Shown here: in pieces, positions 32,272 to 41,001 of the stretch | Layout of the letters: each line of letters starts with the position of its first letter | How positions within the stretch are numbered: the first letter of the stretch is position 1 | Assembly: GCA_014763715.1 (NCBI GenBank) | Contig: JACXUV010000020.1 | Span: 1-47,656, forward strand | DNA: 47,656 nt | Source of the DNA: Rhodobacterales bacterium | GTDB taxonomy: Bacteria; Pseudomonadota; Alphaproteobacteria; Caulobacterales; Hyphomonadaceae | Reading direction: 5' to 3' | Made by a program: the position numbers and the translations under genes | Notes under the pieces: model-generated | Database searches by the model: none | What the model saw: the letters and a program-made list of their open reading frames with translations, nothing else | What the model was told of the DNA's origin: nothing

Positions 32272-34857
32272 ATGGACAACATCACCCGGATGCATGAGAG
32301 CCCGTCGGACGAGGTCGAAACAGTCGAGGCTGCCGGCACGGGCAGCTCGCGCCCCCGGATCGACGTGATGCAGCTCCTGTTCTGGGGCTGCCTGCTGATC
32401 TCCATCGCGGCCGCCAGCGTGGCGCTGGCCTGGCCGAAGGCTTCCGGCGCGCCGGGGCCGATCCTGCTGATCGCCATGGGTTCGGGCGGGCTTGTTTTCC
32501 TGTTGTGGACCGTGCGCGGGGCTGGCCGCATGCTGGGCCTGTTCCCGGAGAAGGGCTCTGCCATCCGCGCGGCTCAGGCCAGCCAGCCGCGCTTCGGCTG
32601 GATCGAGGCGCTGGACGAGAGCGTGCTGATCGCCGATCAGGGCGGCGCCCCGGTTGCGGCGAACACCGCCTACAAGGACCTGACCACGATGGCGCTGATG
32701 GTCAGCCAGGGGGACAATGCCCCGGTGACCGTGGACCGCCTGTTCGGCGCAAGCCCCGGCCTTGCCGCTCCGGTCTATCGCCTCTCCAAGGATGCGAAGG
32801 CCGGCATGTCGCGCCGCGAAGTGTTGCCGCCGATCACGATCGGGCCGGAGCAGGTGCCGGCACAATACGAGATTTCCGTGTCGCCGCTGCCGCGCGGCAA
32901 GGTGCTTTGGCGCATTCGCCCGATCGCTGGCGAGCGTGAGGCGACCGGCGCAGCAGACCTGAAATCGCTCTATGTCGAAGACGCGCCGATGGGCTTCTTC
33001 GCGGCCCGTCCGGATGGCACGATCACCTACGCCAACTCCTGGCTGCGGGACACGCTGGGCCTGCCGGAATCCGCCCGCAATGTCCGCATCGACGACATCA
33101 TGCGGCCGGAATTCGTGAAGATGCTTTCGCGTGACCGCAAGACCGGCCTGCCGGGCCGTGTGGACATTCAGATCCGCGGCCGCGACGGCATCGAGATCCC
33201 GGTCCATGCCATCACCACTTGGTCTGGCCGCGGCGCCGATGCGGCTGGCCGCACGATCCTGCTGCCGAGTGCGCAGATGCTGAATGGCGGGGAAGAGCGC
33301 TTCGCCCTGACCGGCTCGCGCCCGCCGCGTCCGGATGGTGACCCGATGTTCGACGATGCGCCGTTCGGGGCCGTCCGCCTGCAGGGCGACAGCGTTCAGG
33401 GTGCGATCATCCTCGACTCCAACCGCGCGCTGATGGAAATGACCGGCGGCCAGGCGGCGCCCGGCGGCCAGTTCGCGGCGCTGTTCCAGGCGGAAGAGGG
33501 CGAGGATGCGCTCTCCAGCGTTCTGGTCGACGCCATCGACAAGCCGGTCGGCCTGAAGCTCGCCGGGAAAGATCCGCGCCACGTCAACGTGTTCGTGGCC
33601 CTCGACTCCAATGGCCGCCCGTCGGTGGCCTATGTGATGGACATCACCGACCAGCGCCAGCTGGAGATCCGTCTGGCGCATGGCGAGAAGATGCAGGCCA
33701 TCGGCCAGCTGGCCGGCGGCGTTGCGCACGATTTCAACAACGTCCTGCAGGGCATCATCCTCAACAATGAGCAGCTTATGGTCCAGCACCCGCTGGGCGA
33801 TCCGTCCTATTCCAACCTTCAGTCCATCAATGAATTCGCGATGCGGGCGAAGGAACTGGTGAAGATGTTGCTCGCCTATGCGCGCCAGCAGACCTTCAAG
33901 CGCGAGATCTTCGCGGTGCCGGACTTCCTGAGCGAGTTCTCCATCCTGCTGCGCCAGCTGCTCGACGAGCGGATCGAGCTGGAAGTGAAGCATGGCCGCG
34001 ACGTGCCTTACATCAAGGCCGACAAGAACCAGCTGGAAAACGCGATCCTGAACCTCGCCACCAATGCGCGCGATGCGATGCTGAGCCACAAGAATGGCGG
34101 CAAGCTGACGATCCGCACCGCGCGGGCCACCGGCGCCGATGCCCATGCCAAGGGCTTCAAGTTCGTCGAGGATGGCGAGTACATGCTGATCGAGGTGGAA
34201 GACACCGGTCACGGCATGCCGAAGGACGTGATGGAGAAGATGTTCCAGCCCTTCTTCACCACCAAGGAAGCCGGCGTCGGCACGGGCTTGGGCCTGGCCA
34301 CCGTCTACGGCATCATCAAGCAGTCGGGCGGTTATGTCTGCACGACGTCGGCCGTGGGCAAGGGCACGACCTTCCACATCTACCTGCCGGCCCTGAAGCC
34401 GGAGGAAGTGCCGGCCCCGGTTGAGGTGACCGCTGCCGACAAGGCGAGCAGCCGCCCGATGGATATTTCCGGACGCGGACGGATCCTTCTCATCGAGGAC
34501 GAGGATGGCGTGCGCGGCATCGCCGCCTCCCTGCTGCGCTCGCGCGGCTATGAGGTGGAAGAGGCCTGCGATGGCGAGGAAGCCATGGAAATCCTCGAAG
34601 ACAATCCGGAGAGTTTCGACCTCGTCATTTCCGACGTCGTCATGCCGGGCAAGGATGGACCGACGCTGATCCGCGAGGCGAAGGACCTGCTGGGCCATGC
34701 CCGCGTGATCTTCATCTCCGGTTATGCCGAGCGTGACATTGCCCAGCAGCTGGACGATGACCGGGCCGTCTCCTTCCTGCCGAAACCGTTCACCGTGCGC
34801 CAGCTGGCCGAACGGGTGAAACAGGAACTCGGAACGCCCAGCAAGGAAGCCGCCTGA
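32272..34857 (+). CDS. cckA: hybrid sensor histidine kinase/response regulator CckA
   Basis: CckA phosphorylates the ChpT-CtrA/CpdR relay, the master cell-cycle pathway of alphaproteobacteria. In order the protein has two membrane helices (about residues 35-75), PAS regions (a [17 protein letters not shown] block and a second further on), a HisKA domain with phospho-acceptor His486 in GGVAHDFNN, an ATPase domain with [10 protein letters not shown] and [11 protein letters not shown] boxes, and a receiver domain with phospho-acceptor Asp788 in ISDVVMPG. I prefer ATG 32272 because GGGAGTGAAGAG lies upstream. ATG 32251 would add seven residues. The domain order and [15 protein letters not shown] motif fit CckA well. 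Confidence 0.95.
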   Translation: MDNITRMHESPSDEVETVEAAGTGSSRPRIDVMQLLFWGCLLISIAAASVALAWPKASGAPGPILLIAMGSGGLVFLLWTVRGAGRMLGLFPEKGSAIRAAQASQPRFGWIEALDESVLIADQGGAPVAANTAYKDLTTMALMVSQGDNAPVTVDRLFGASPGLAAPVYRLSKDAKAGMSRREVLPPITIGPEQVPAQYEISVSPLPRGKVLWRIRPIAGEREATGAADLKSLYVEDAPMGFFAARPDGTITYANSWLRDTLGLPESARNVRIDDIMRPEFVKMLSRDRKTGLPGRVDIQIRGRDGIEIPVHAITTWSGRGADAAGRTILLPSAQMLNGGEERFALTGSRPPRPDGDPMFDDAPFGAVRLQGDSVQGAIILDSNRALMEMTGGQAAPGGQFAALFQAEEGEDALSSVLVDAIDKPVGLKLAGKDPRHVNVFVALDSNGRPSVAYVMDITDQRQLEIRLAHGEKMQAIGQLAGGVAHDFNNVLQGIILNNEQLMVQHPLGDPSYSNLQSINEFAMRAKELVKMLLAYARQQTFKREIFAVPDFLSEFSILLRQLLDERIELEVKHGRDVPYIKADKNQLENAILNLATNARDAMLSHKNGGKLTIRTARATGADAHAKGFKFVEDGEYMLIEVEDTGHGMPKDVMEKMFQPFFTTKEAGVGTGLGLATVYGIIKQSGGYVCTTSAVGKGTTFHIYLPALKPEEVPAPVEVTAADKASSRPMDISGRGRILLIEDEDGVRGIAASLLRSRGYEVEEACDGEEAMEILEDNPESFDLVISDVVMPGKDGPTLIREAKDLLGHARVIFISGYAERDIAQQLDDDRAVSFLPKPFTVRQLAERVKQELGTPSKEAA

Positions 34858-34883
34858 AAGGCTGCCGAGGAGGAGAGGGTGAA

Positions 34884-35351
34884 ATGAGCGACAGCTTCAC
34901 CCTCCGCCCGATCGGTTCAGTATCCTCCCTTCGCGACACGCCCATCGACGATAACTGGGATTCCATCCCGGCCCATATCGATCTCGATCCGGAGCAATTC
35001 ACGCCCGAGGCCCTGATGGGCCTCGATGCGTTTTCACATTGTGAAATCCTCTTCCTGTTTGACCGGGTGCCGGACGAGAAGATCGAGACCGGCGCGCGCC
35101 ACCCGCGGGGCAGGGCAGACTGGCCGCGCATCGGCATCTTTGCCCAGCGCGGCAAAAACCGGCCGAACCGCCTCGGCGCCACGGTCTGCCGCATCGTCTC
35201 CGTGGACGGACTGCGCCTGACGGTCGAAGGGCTCGACGCCATCCACGGCACACCGGTCCTGGACATCAAGCCCGTCATGTCCGGCTTCGCCCCGCGCGGG
35301 TCCTTCCACGAGCCGGACTGGGCGAAAGAGATCATGGCGGGTTACTGGTAG
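34884..35351 (+). CDS. SAM-dependent methyltransferase, TrmO/TsaA-like family
   Basis: The 155-aa protein matches the UPF0066/TrmO fold: LRPIGSVSS at the start, LDAFSHCEILFLFDRV, the PRGRADWPRIGIFAQRGKNRPNRLG block that forms the SAM and tRNA site, and VLDIKPVM near the end. E. coli TrmO methylates t6A37 in tRNA-Thr, but this protein is shorter than full-length TrmO (about 235 aa) and lacks its C-terminal domain, so the substrate is uncertain. GGAGGAGAGGG precedes the start. It lies 26 bases after cckA and may be co-transcribed. Confidence 0.85.
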   Translation: MSDSFTLRPIGSVSSLRDTPIDDNWDSIPAHIDLDPEQFTPEALMGLDAFSHCEILFLFDRVPDEKIETGARHPRGRADWPRIGIFAQRGKNRPNRLGATVCRIVSVDGLRLTVEGLDAIHGTPVLDIKPVMSGFAPRGSFHEPDWAKEIMAGYW

Positions 35352-35455
35352 CCTGCAAAAACGCGGCCCTGCGCCCTTTCACGGAATTGAGAGCGGTGTT
35401 GACGATCCTCCGGAGGAGGCGCATCGTTTGATGCCTGTTGAAAACAGGTGCCGAT

Positions 35456-35722
35456 ATGAAACTGGACGCAAACAGATTGTTCGTCGCCACTGCTGCTGCC
35501 ATTGCGCTTGCATGGCTTGTCTGCACGGCTTTGGTCGGGATTGCTCCGGGCGGGATGATGTCGCTCAGCGGGCATATGATGCACACGAATTTCCATGGCA
35601 TGGCCTGGTCGATGAACCCTGGCGGGATCATTGCCGGGCTTTTTGTCTGGAGCCTGTCGGGCGGCGCGCTCGCCTGGCTGGTCGCGACGATCTACAATTA
35701 CCTTGGCCGGGACAAAGGCTGA
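35456..35722 (+). CDS. DUF5676 family membrane protein
   Basis: The 88-aa protein has two membrane helices (LFVATAAAIALAWLVCTALV and GIIAGLFVWSLSGGALAWLV) joined by a loop rich in Met and His (MMSLSGHMMHTNFHGM). DUF5676 proteins are of unknown function and are often near copper or metal genes; the Met/His loop would suit soft-metal binding, which is inference. ATG 35456 with AGGTG upstream is preferred over an ATG 18 bases earlier. Confidence 0.82.
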   Translation: MKLDANRLFVATAAAIALAWLVCTALVGIAPGGMMSLSGHMMHTNFHGMAWSMNPGGIIAGLFVWSLSGGALAWLVATIYNYLGRDKG

Positions 35723-35796
35723 GCTTTCCTGCAGCACATGCGGCGCCCGTGAAGGCGCTTGCGGTGTGAGCTGGTTTTCAGGGTAAGGGCCCCGCG

Positions 35797-36258
35797 TCAT
35801 GTTTCGGGCAGGGGCAGGCGTAAGCCCCTTCTCCTGGGGGCTTGCGAGGAGAAGCGAATGCACTGCATTCGCCCGAGCAAGGGGTTGGGGATGAGGGGAC
35901 ACGAAATTTCGGCAAGTGCAGTGCACGCGGCAGCTTTGTTACCCCTCACCCCTGCCCCTCTCCCAAGGGAGAGGGGATTCAGGCGGAGATATTCAGGCGT
36001 AAACGCTCGCCCATCGCATGCGGCGGCTAGGCGGTCATTTGCGGGTTTTGGGAAGGTGCGTTCGGTTTTCTGGCCCGGCATCCAGTCGATGGATGTGAGG
36101 AAGACGCGGCCGTTCGGGGTGACGCTCCAGTGGTAGTGCACGCCTTTTCCATAGGCGGCCCTCACTGCTGCGCGGAGCAGCAGGAGCTGGACCCAGATGA
36201 GGGGCCAGATCACGGTGAGGTGCGGCGGGAAGCCTTTGGGTGGATGCAGGAGTGACAT
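35797..36258 (-). CDS. hypothetical small membrane protein, 153 aa, C-terminus encoded by a repeat
   Basis: From ATG 36258 the first 95 or so residues look genuine: HPPKGFPPHLTVIWPLIWVQ, a hydrophobic helix, GKGVHYHWSVTPNGRVFLTSID and a PGQKTERTF segment. After about residue 100 the frame runs into an intergenic repeat (NPLSLGRGAGVRG is the translation of its hairpin), so the last third is probably not conserved. I recognise no family. The upstream part of the frame beyond 36258 covers another repeat and is rejected. Confidence 0.55.
   Translation of the reverse strand: MSLLHPPKGFPPHLTVIWPLIWVQLLLLRAAVRAAYGKGVHYHWSVTPNGRVFLTSIDWMPGQKTERTFPKPANDRLAAACDGRAFTPEYLRLNPLSLGRGAGVRGNKAAACTALAEISCPLIPNPLLGRMQCIRFSSQAPRRRGLRLPLPET
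35824..35898. repeat. intergenic palindromic repeat, element A
   Basis: The segment contains CTTCTCC...GGAGAAG arms and the perfect palindrome GCGAATGCA-C-TGCATTCGC (35854-35872). It ends in GGGATGAGGGG, the inverted form of the CCCCTCACCCC that opens element B. Palindromes of this kind are common as dispersed REP-like repeats in alphaproteobacterial intergenic regions. It overlaps the 3' end of the gene at 35797-36258. Confidence 0.6.
35942..35976. repeat. intergenic palindromic repeat, element B
   Basis: CCCCTCACCCCTGCC is followed by the perfect 10-bp hairpin CCCCTCTCCC-AA-GGGAGAGGGG (35955-35976). Sequences of the form CCCTCACCC-n-CCCTCTCCC-GGGAGAGGG are widespread dispersed repeats in proteobacterial genomes. 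Confidence 0.65.
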
Positions 36259-36591
36259 GCGCGCGACTATACATCCGGGTGCGGAAGTGTCGGATGGATT
36301 TGTTTTCGGGATAATGATTGCGGCAGGATGGGACGGCGAAAGTATTGGATAACTCCCCACTGGCGTCATCCCCGGCCGCGCAGCGGTCTGGGGACCCATG
36401 TCTGAACATCACGGCAAGTACGTCACGCGCATGACGCTCCCGGGGTGTCGTTCAGAGATGGGCGCCCAGATGGCTTGCAGCCATCGGGCGTGACGCATGT
36501 CGGGGATTGCTACGTGTGATCGCGGGATGATCACACACGGCTAGGCCATGACCACCCATGATCATAACGGACTACGCCGGACTATACCGGA
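36259..36591. other. 333-base intergenic region rich in inverted repeats
   Basis: I see no gene. It contains a TCATCCCCGGCCGCGCAGCGG...TCTGGGGACCC palindromic element (about 36366-36398), a GCGCCC-a-GATGGCT-TGC-AGCCATC-GGGCGT hairpin (about 36462-36493), the perfect inverted repeat GTGTGATC/GATCACAC (36514-36536), and copy B of the 28-base repeat (36547-36574). All look like dispersed or extragenic repeat material downstream of the 36592 gene. Confidence 0.55.
36547..36574 (-). repeat. 28-base dispersed repeat, copy B
   Basis: On the minus strand it reads TAGTCCG-T-TATGATCATGG-G-T-G-GTCATG, 25 of 28 identical to 3479-3506. A second TAGTCCGG unit lies just upstream of it on the same strand. 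It is 18 bases after the stop of the hydrolase at 36592. Confidence 0.55.
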
Positions 36592-37326
36592 TCAGCCCTT
36601 TGCCCAGAGGGCTTTCAGGACGGCGGCGAACTCTTGCGCGCGTTCGGCGCAGGCCCAGTGGCCGGCGCCCAGTTCGACATGGAGGGGCACGCCGTGCTGC
36701 GCGGAAAACCGCTCGGCGACGGAGAGGTCGACATAGGGGTCGGTCTCGCCCCAGAAGAGCTGGCCGGGGGTGGGCAGGTTCGCAAGGTCACTGACCCAGG
36801 GGCCGGAGAAACGGAGGCCTATGGCGGAGCGGTAGAGCTTCAGGATCGACTGGCGCATCGTCTTGTCGATCAGCGGCACTTCCTCGGCGGCGAGGGCGGC
36901 GGGCATGCCGCCTGCGACCAGCCCGGCTTCGAGGCGCGGCTTGTTGCGCATGTTCATCATCACGAACTCACCCAGCAGGGGCGTTGCCCACATGCGCGCG
37001 GCCTTGTGCCCGCGATAGTCCGGATCGATCACCGCATTGGTGACGCACCATGTGCGGATCAGGTCCGGCCGGAGGCTGGCGATGCGCAGCGACAGGAGCG
37101 CGCCCCAGTCATGGCCGACCAGATGGATCTTTTCGCCGAGCTTTTCGATCTCTCCGATTAGGTGTCCGGCATAGGCATCCTTGGTGCAGGGAAAGCCTGG
37201 CGGCAGCGGCGCGGCGAAGCCCGGCAGGGCAGGGGCATGATAGTCAGACGGCTGAAGGCCAAGCGCGGCGACCAGCGGCTTCCAGAGGTGCGGCGTATCC
37301 GGCACGCCATGGATGAAGACGATCAT
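36592..37326 (-). CDS. alpha/beta hydrolase, epoxide hydrolase/haloalkane dehalogenase-like
   Basis: The 244-aa protein starts IVFIHGVPDTPHLW, with the HGxP oxyanion motif, and has the nucleophile elbow VGHDWGALLSLR, in which the nucleophile is Asp rather than Ser, as in epoxide hydrolases and haloalkane dehalogenases. The C-terminal LFWGETDPYVDL and LGAGHWACAERAQEF segments carry the acid and the catalytic His. The substrate is unknown. It lies 12 bases downstream of the acid phosphatase gene on the same strand, so co-transcription is likely. Confidence 0.88.
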   Translation of the reverse strand: MIVFIHGVPDTPHLWKPLVAALGLQPSDYHAPALPGFAAPLPPGFPCTKDAYAGHLIGEIEKLGEKIHLVGHDWGALLSLRIASLRPDLIRTWCVTNAVIDPDYRGHKAARMWATPLLGEFVMMNMRNKPRLEAGLVAGGMPAALAAEEVPLIDKTMRQSILKLYRSAIGLRFSGPWVSDLANLPTPGQLFWGETDPYVDLSVAERFSAQHGVPLHVELGAGHWACAERAQEFAAVLKALWAKG

Positions 37327-37338
37327 GCCCGGTGCCTC

Positions 37339-38265
37339 CTACTCGTCCTGAATGGACGGTTCCCAATACGAATCTGCCGGGAACACCTCGTCCAGCGTGC
37401 CAGCGATGGAGGGGCCGTAGACCGGGTTCGGCAGGATGAACCAGCCATTGCCCCACATCTGGTCGAAGGCCGGGGCGGCACTCAGCGCCTTGCGCTCCGG
37501 CGGGGAGAGGGCCCTGTCGTTGAAGATGTCGGCAATGTCGCCCAGCTGGTCGCCCGCCAGTGCGATGATGCAGTAATTGTCGGAGATCAGGTAACGGCGG
37601 CCATCCTTGCCGCTGCCGCCGGGGGCATCGCCCTTCAGGAACAGGGTCTGCTGGTAGGCAAACTCGCCAAGGCCAGCGGCCTTCAACGTGTCGGCCGTGC
37701 CGGCATGATTGGAATTGTCGCGGTTGGTGTTGACGATGATCTCGACGCCGGCGTTGCGGATGCGCTGGAAAGCGTTTTCCACGCCCGGCATGGCGACGGC
37801 GGTGCCTGCACCGGTCTTTTCCCAATTGTCCCAGATTTTCGGATCGAAGCTTTGCCCCGTCCGGTCGAAATAGGCGGTGACGCCGAGGTTCCAGATCAGG
37901 GTCTCGTCGGCATCGAAGACGGCGGCCAGCGGCTTGTCCCCGCAGGCGAGGAAGTCTGGCGCGTCTGCCGTGGCACCGGGGGCAAGCACGACGCTGGCAT
38001 TCGGCGGGGTGGCGGCCTTCGCCTCGATATAGGCGGCGATCTCGTTCCAGTCCTGCACGAGGGCGATGCGCGCCTCGGCCGAACCGTACAGCCATTGCTG
38101 GGTCGCGGGCGGGGTCGGCATGACCGGCGGCACCGGAACGGCGGTGTCTTCCGGCATGGTCACCGTGACGGTTTCGGAGACGGTTTCCGCTGGGTCAGCA
38201 GGAGCCTGGACAGTCTGGCAGGCGGCGAGAAGGGCGAGCGCACTGAGCGAAATGAGGTGTTTCAT
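37339..38265 (-). CDS. HAD family acid phosphatase, lipoprotein e(P4)/class C type
   Basis: The 308-aa protein has a lipoprotein signal (LALLAAC, Cys16), a long Pro/Val/Thr-rich linker, and a class C acid phosphatase domain: motif I AAVFDADETL (Asp118, Asp120), motif II as IIVNTNRDNS, and the late LAGDQLGDI acidic motif. Such enzymes dephosphorylate nucleotides or other small phosphates in the periplasm; in Haemophilus the e(P4) protein is a 5'-nucleotidase. ATG 38265 gives the proper signal peptide. It is divergent from the flavoprotein gene at 38421. Confidence 0.88.
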   Translation of the reverse strand: MKHLISLSALALLAACQTVQAPADPAETVSETVTVTMPEDTAVPVPPVMPTPPATQQWLYGSAEARIALVQDWNEIAAYIEAKAATPPNASVVLAPGATADAPDFLACGDKPLAAVFDADETLIWNLGVTAYFDRTGQSFDPKIWDNWEKTGAGTAVAMPGVENAFQRIRNAGVEIIVNTNRDNSNHAGTADTLKAAGLGEFAYQQTLFLKGDAPGGSGKDGRRYLISDNYCIIALAGDQLGDIADIFNDRALSPPERKALSAAPAFDQMWGNGWFILPNPVYGPSIAGTLDEVFPADSYWEPSIQDE

Positions 38266-38420
38266 GCCGCATTTCTGGTTCAATCCTCCGCAGAAGTCTA
38301 TCGCCCTTCCGGGACAATCGTCATGGCAATGGGCCTGAAAGGTTCCCTTTCGTCACGCTTGCAGGGCGCGGTGCCTTCCTCCAAGAATATCCGCCAGAGA
38401 GTGACCGGAGGAGACGATCC

Positions 38421-39410
38421 ATGAAGACCAAGCTCACCGAAATGCTGGGCATCGAACATCCCATCGTACAGGGCGGGATGCATTATGTCGGCCTCGCCGA
38501 AATGGCGTCTGCCGTCTCGAATGCCGGCGGCCTCGGCATCATTACCGCGCTGACGCAGCGCACGCCGGCCGATCTCGCCAATGAGATCGCCCGCTGCAAG
38601 GACATGACCGACAAGCCGTTCGGCGTGAACATCACCTTCCTGCCGTCGACCACGCCGCCGGATTATCCGGGCATCGTGGAAGCCGTGATCAAGGGCGGGG
38701 TGAAAGTTGTGGAAACGGCGGGCAACAACCCGTCCTCGGTGCTGCCCTACCTGAAGGATGCGGGCATCAAGGTGATCCACAAATGTACCGCTGTGCGCCA
38801 CGCGCTGAAGGCTCAGGCGATCGGCTGCGATGCGGTCTCGGTCGACGGGTTCGAATGCGGCGGCCACCCGGGCGAGGACGATGTGCCGAACTTCATCCTG
38901 CTGCCGCGCGCAGCCGACGAGCTGGAAATCCCGTTCATCTCCTCCGGCGGCATGGCCGATGGCCGCTCGCTGGTCGCTTCGCTCGCCATGGGCGCGCAGG
39001 GCATGAACATGGGCACGCGCTTCATCGCCACGAAGGAAGCGCCGGTGCACGAGAATGTGAAGAAGGCCATCGTCGCGGCGACCGAACTCGACACGCGCCT
39101 GGTGATGCGCCCGCTGCGCAATACCGAACGTGTGCTGACCAATGCGGGCGTCGAGCGCCTGCTGGAGAAAGAGCGCGAGCTGGGCGACCAGATCAAGTTC
39201 GAGGACATCATCGCGGAAGTCGCGGGCGTCTATCCGAAGGTCATGGTGGACGGCGACATGGATGCGGGCGCGTGGAGCTGCGGCATGGTCGCGGGCCTGA
39301 TCCATGACATTCCGACGGTCAAGGAACTGATCGACCGGATCATGAAGGAAGCCGAGGACATCATCGCGGGCACGCTGTCCGGCATGCTGGCGGGCAAGGT
39401 TCCGGCCTGA
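38421..39410 (+). CDS. NAD(P)H-dependent flavin oxidoreductase, nitronate monooxygenase-like
   Basis: The 329-aa TIM-barrel flavoprotein carries the family features: HPIVQGGMHYVGLAEMASAVSNAGGLG at the N-terminus, the FGVNITFLP strand, VSVDGFECGGHPGE (FMN phosphate and active-site loop) and SSGGMADGRS, then GAQGMNMGTRF. Members oxidise nitronates or act as 2-enoyl-type reductases; many are mis-annotated as enoyl-ACP reductase II. A consensus GGAGGAG precedes ATG 38421. The next gene starts five bases after its stop. Confidence 0.9.
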   Translation: MKTKLTEMLGIEHPIVQGGMHYVGLAEMASAVSNAGGLGIITALTQRTPADLANEIARCKDMTDKPFGVNITFLPSTTPPDYPGIVEAVIKGGVKVVETAGNNPSSVLPYLKDAGIKVIHKCTAVRHALKAQAIGCDAVSVDGFECGGHPGEDDVPNFILLPRAADELEIPFISSGGMADGRSLVASLAMGAQGMNMGTRFIATKEAPVHENVKKAIVAATELDTRLVMRPLRNTERVLTNAGVERLLEKERELGDQIKFEDIIAEVAGVYPKVMVDGDMDAGAWSCGMVAGLIHDIPTVKELIDRIMKEAEDIIAGTLSGMLAGKVPA

Positions 39411-39415
39411 TCGTC

Positions 39416-39862
39416 ATGGGGTGGGGAATATTGAAAACTTCCGCCAGCCTGCTGGCCGGGCTCGCGCTTGCGGCCTGTGCCAGCACGCCGGTTGAGGAAC
39501 CGGTCACGCGGGCAGACAAAGTGCGTGCCATGTGTCAGAAGATGACCGCGGATGATGCGGGCCTGGCCGAGCGTTTGGCCCGGGACGGCGCGGACCTTGA
39601 TGATTTCTGCGCCTGCTTCGTCACCGTGGAAGCCGGTCTCGACGGCGAAGCGCGTCTCCATACAATTGCGCTGATGACGAAGATCATCGAGATGCGGGAC
39701 GGGACAGATCTCACCACCGAGGATGTCGCCGAACTGATGGAGGATGACCGGGACGGCAGCCTCTACGGCTTTCCGGAAGAATACCTGAAGCAGGGCGCTC
39801 AACCGCTTGAGGATTCACTGACCAAAGCGCGGCGGAACCCGGAAAGCTGCCACGCGTCCTAG
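39416..39862 (+). CDS. hypothetical lipoprotein, 148 aa
   Basis: The signal SLLAGLALAAC places the lipidated Cys at residue 21. The mature domain is acidic and helical with a CxC pair (DDFCACF) and two further Cys (MCQKM near the start and ESCH at the end), suggesting disulphides in the periplasm. I recognise no family. It is probably in an operon with the flavoprotein gene. Its stop shares the palindrome CTAG with the convergent selD stop. Confidence 0.68.
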   Translation: MGWGILKTSASLLAGLALAACASTPVEEPVTRADKVRAMCQKMTADDAGLAERLARDGADLDDFCACFVTVEAGLDGEARLHTIALMTKIIEMRDGTDLTTEDVAELMEDDRDGSLYGFPEEYLKQGAQPLEDSLTKARRNPESCHAS

Positions 39863-40929
39863 ACGACGTTCACGCCCGGTGCGCCAGCCTCGACGCGGCC
39901 GACAATGGCGGCGTCTGTATGGCCGTGACGGGCGAAGAGGGCGAGCACGTCTTCTGCCACGTCCGGCGAGCAGGAGACGAGCAGGCCGCCGCTGGTCTGC
40001 GGGTCGCAGAGCATGTCGCGTTCGGCGTCTGTCATCTCTCCGCTGACCATGTGTTTGACCGAGTCCCAGTTGCGGCCTGAGGCGCCGGTCTTCACGCCGT
40101 CTTCGGCAAGTTTCCGTGCGCCCTCGAACACCGGCACCTTTGCCTTTTCGATCACGAGGGAGACGCCTGCGCCGCGGGCCATCTCGCTGCCATGGCCGAT
40201 CAGGCCGAAGCCGGTGACATCGGTGGCGGCATGTACGCCGTCCATGGCGGAAAGATCCGTGCCCGGCGTGTTGAGGCGCGTGGTGGAGGCGATCATCTCT
40301 TCATATTGCGCAGGCGCCAGGATTTCCCGCTTCAGCGCGGCGGAATAGATGCCGATGCCGAGCGGCTTGCCGAGGATCAGCACGTCGCCTGCCTTGGCGT
40401 TCGAGTTCATCAGGATGCGGGAAGGGTCAACGAGGCCCATGGCGACGAGGCCATAGATCGGCTCTGCTGCGTCGATGGAGTGGCCGCCCGCGACCGGGGC
40501 GCCCGCCGCCTCTGCCACCGATTGCCCGCCCGCCAGGATGGCGCGGATCGTCTCCGGCGAAATCCGGCCGATGGGCATGCCGACAATGGCGAGCGAGAAG
40601 ATCGGCTTGGCGCCCATGGCGAACACGTCGGAGAGGGCATTGGTCGCGGCGATGCGGCCAAATGTGTGCGGGTCGTCCACGATGGGGGTGAAGAAATCCG
40701 TCGTCGCCACCAGCGCCGTGGTCTCGTTGATCTTGTAGACGGCGGCATCGTCGCTGGTGCCGGCATCGACCAGCAGGTCCTTGCTGCCAAGCGAGAGCGG
40801 CATTTCGGAGAGAATGTCCGCCAGCACATTCGGCGCGAGCTTGCAGCCGCACCCGCCGCCATGGGCGAGGGAGGTGAGGCGGGGTTCTGCGCCCGTATCG
40901 GCCTGAGTGTCCGCTTGCGTATCGGCCAT
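39859..40929 (-). CDS. selD: selenide, water dikinase SelD
   Basis: SelD makes selenophosphate from selenide and ATP. The 356-aa protein has the essential HGGGCGCK segment, with Cys27 at the position of the catalytic Cys/Sec and Lys30 matching E. coli Lys20, then SDDAAVYKI, the TDFFTPIVDDP metal loop, AGGHSIDAAEPIYG, and the C-terminal CDPQTSGGLL. The active residue is a normal Cys (TGC), so no selenocysteine is needed. The N-terminus has an ADTQADTQADTG low-complexity run, so a later start is possible. It is divergent from selU. Confidence 0.96.
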   Translation of the reverse strand: MADTQADTQADTGAEPRLTSLAHGGGCGCKLAPNVLADILSEMPLSLGSKDLLVDAGTSDDAAVYKINETTALVATTDFFTPIVDDPHTFGRIAATNALSDVFAMGAKPIFSLAIVGMPIGRISPETIRAILAGGQSVAEAAGAPVAGGHSIDAAEPIYGLVAMGLVDPSRILMNSNAKAGDVLILGKPLGIGIYSAALKREILAPAQYEEMIASTTRLNTPGTDLSAMDGVHAATDVTGFGLIGHGSEMARGAGVSLVIEKAKVPVFEGARKLAEDGVKTGASGRNWDSVKHMVSGEMTDAERDMLCDPQTSGGLLVSCSPDVAEDVLALFARHGHTDAAIVGRVEAGAPGVNVV

Positions 40930-41001
40930 TCGGAATTCTCCTGTGTTGCCCGCAGTCTAGCGCTCTGGTGCGCCGGGGAAAACCTGATAGGTCTGTGTTC
41001 A

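Noticed and set aside
32185-34698. 837-codon open frame on the minus strand across cckA
   Set aside because: It is fully antisense to a complete, motif-rich CckA. Its translation is Arg/His/Gly/Ala-rich low-information sequence, as expected of the opposite strand of GC-rich coding DNA.
36514-36536. GTGTGATC...GATCACAC as a CRP/FNR-type operator
   Set aside because: The half-sites are 11 bases apart instead of six, and the site lies downstream of genes in repeat-rich DNA.
38841-38870. GGGTTCGAATGC as a tRNA T-loop
   Set aside because: It lies inside the flavoprotein gene in the conserved VDGFECGG segment, and no other tRNA arms are present.
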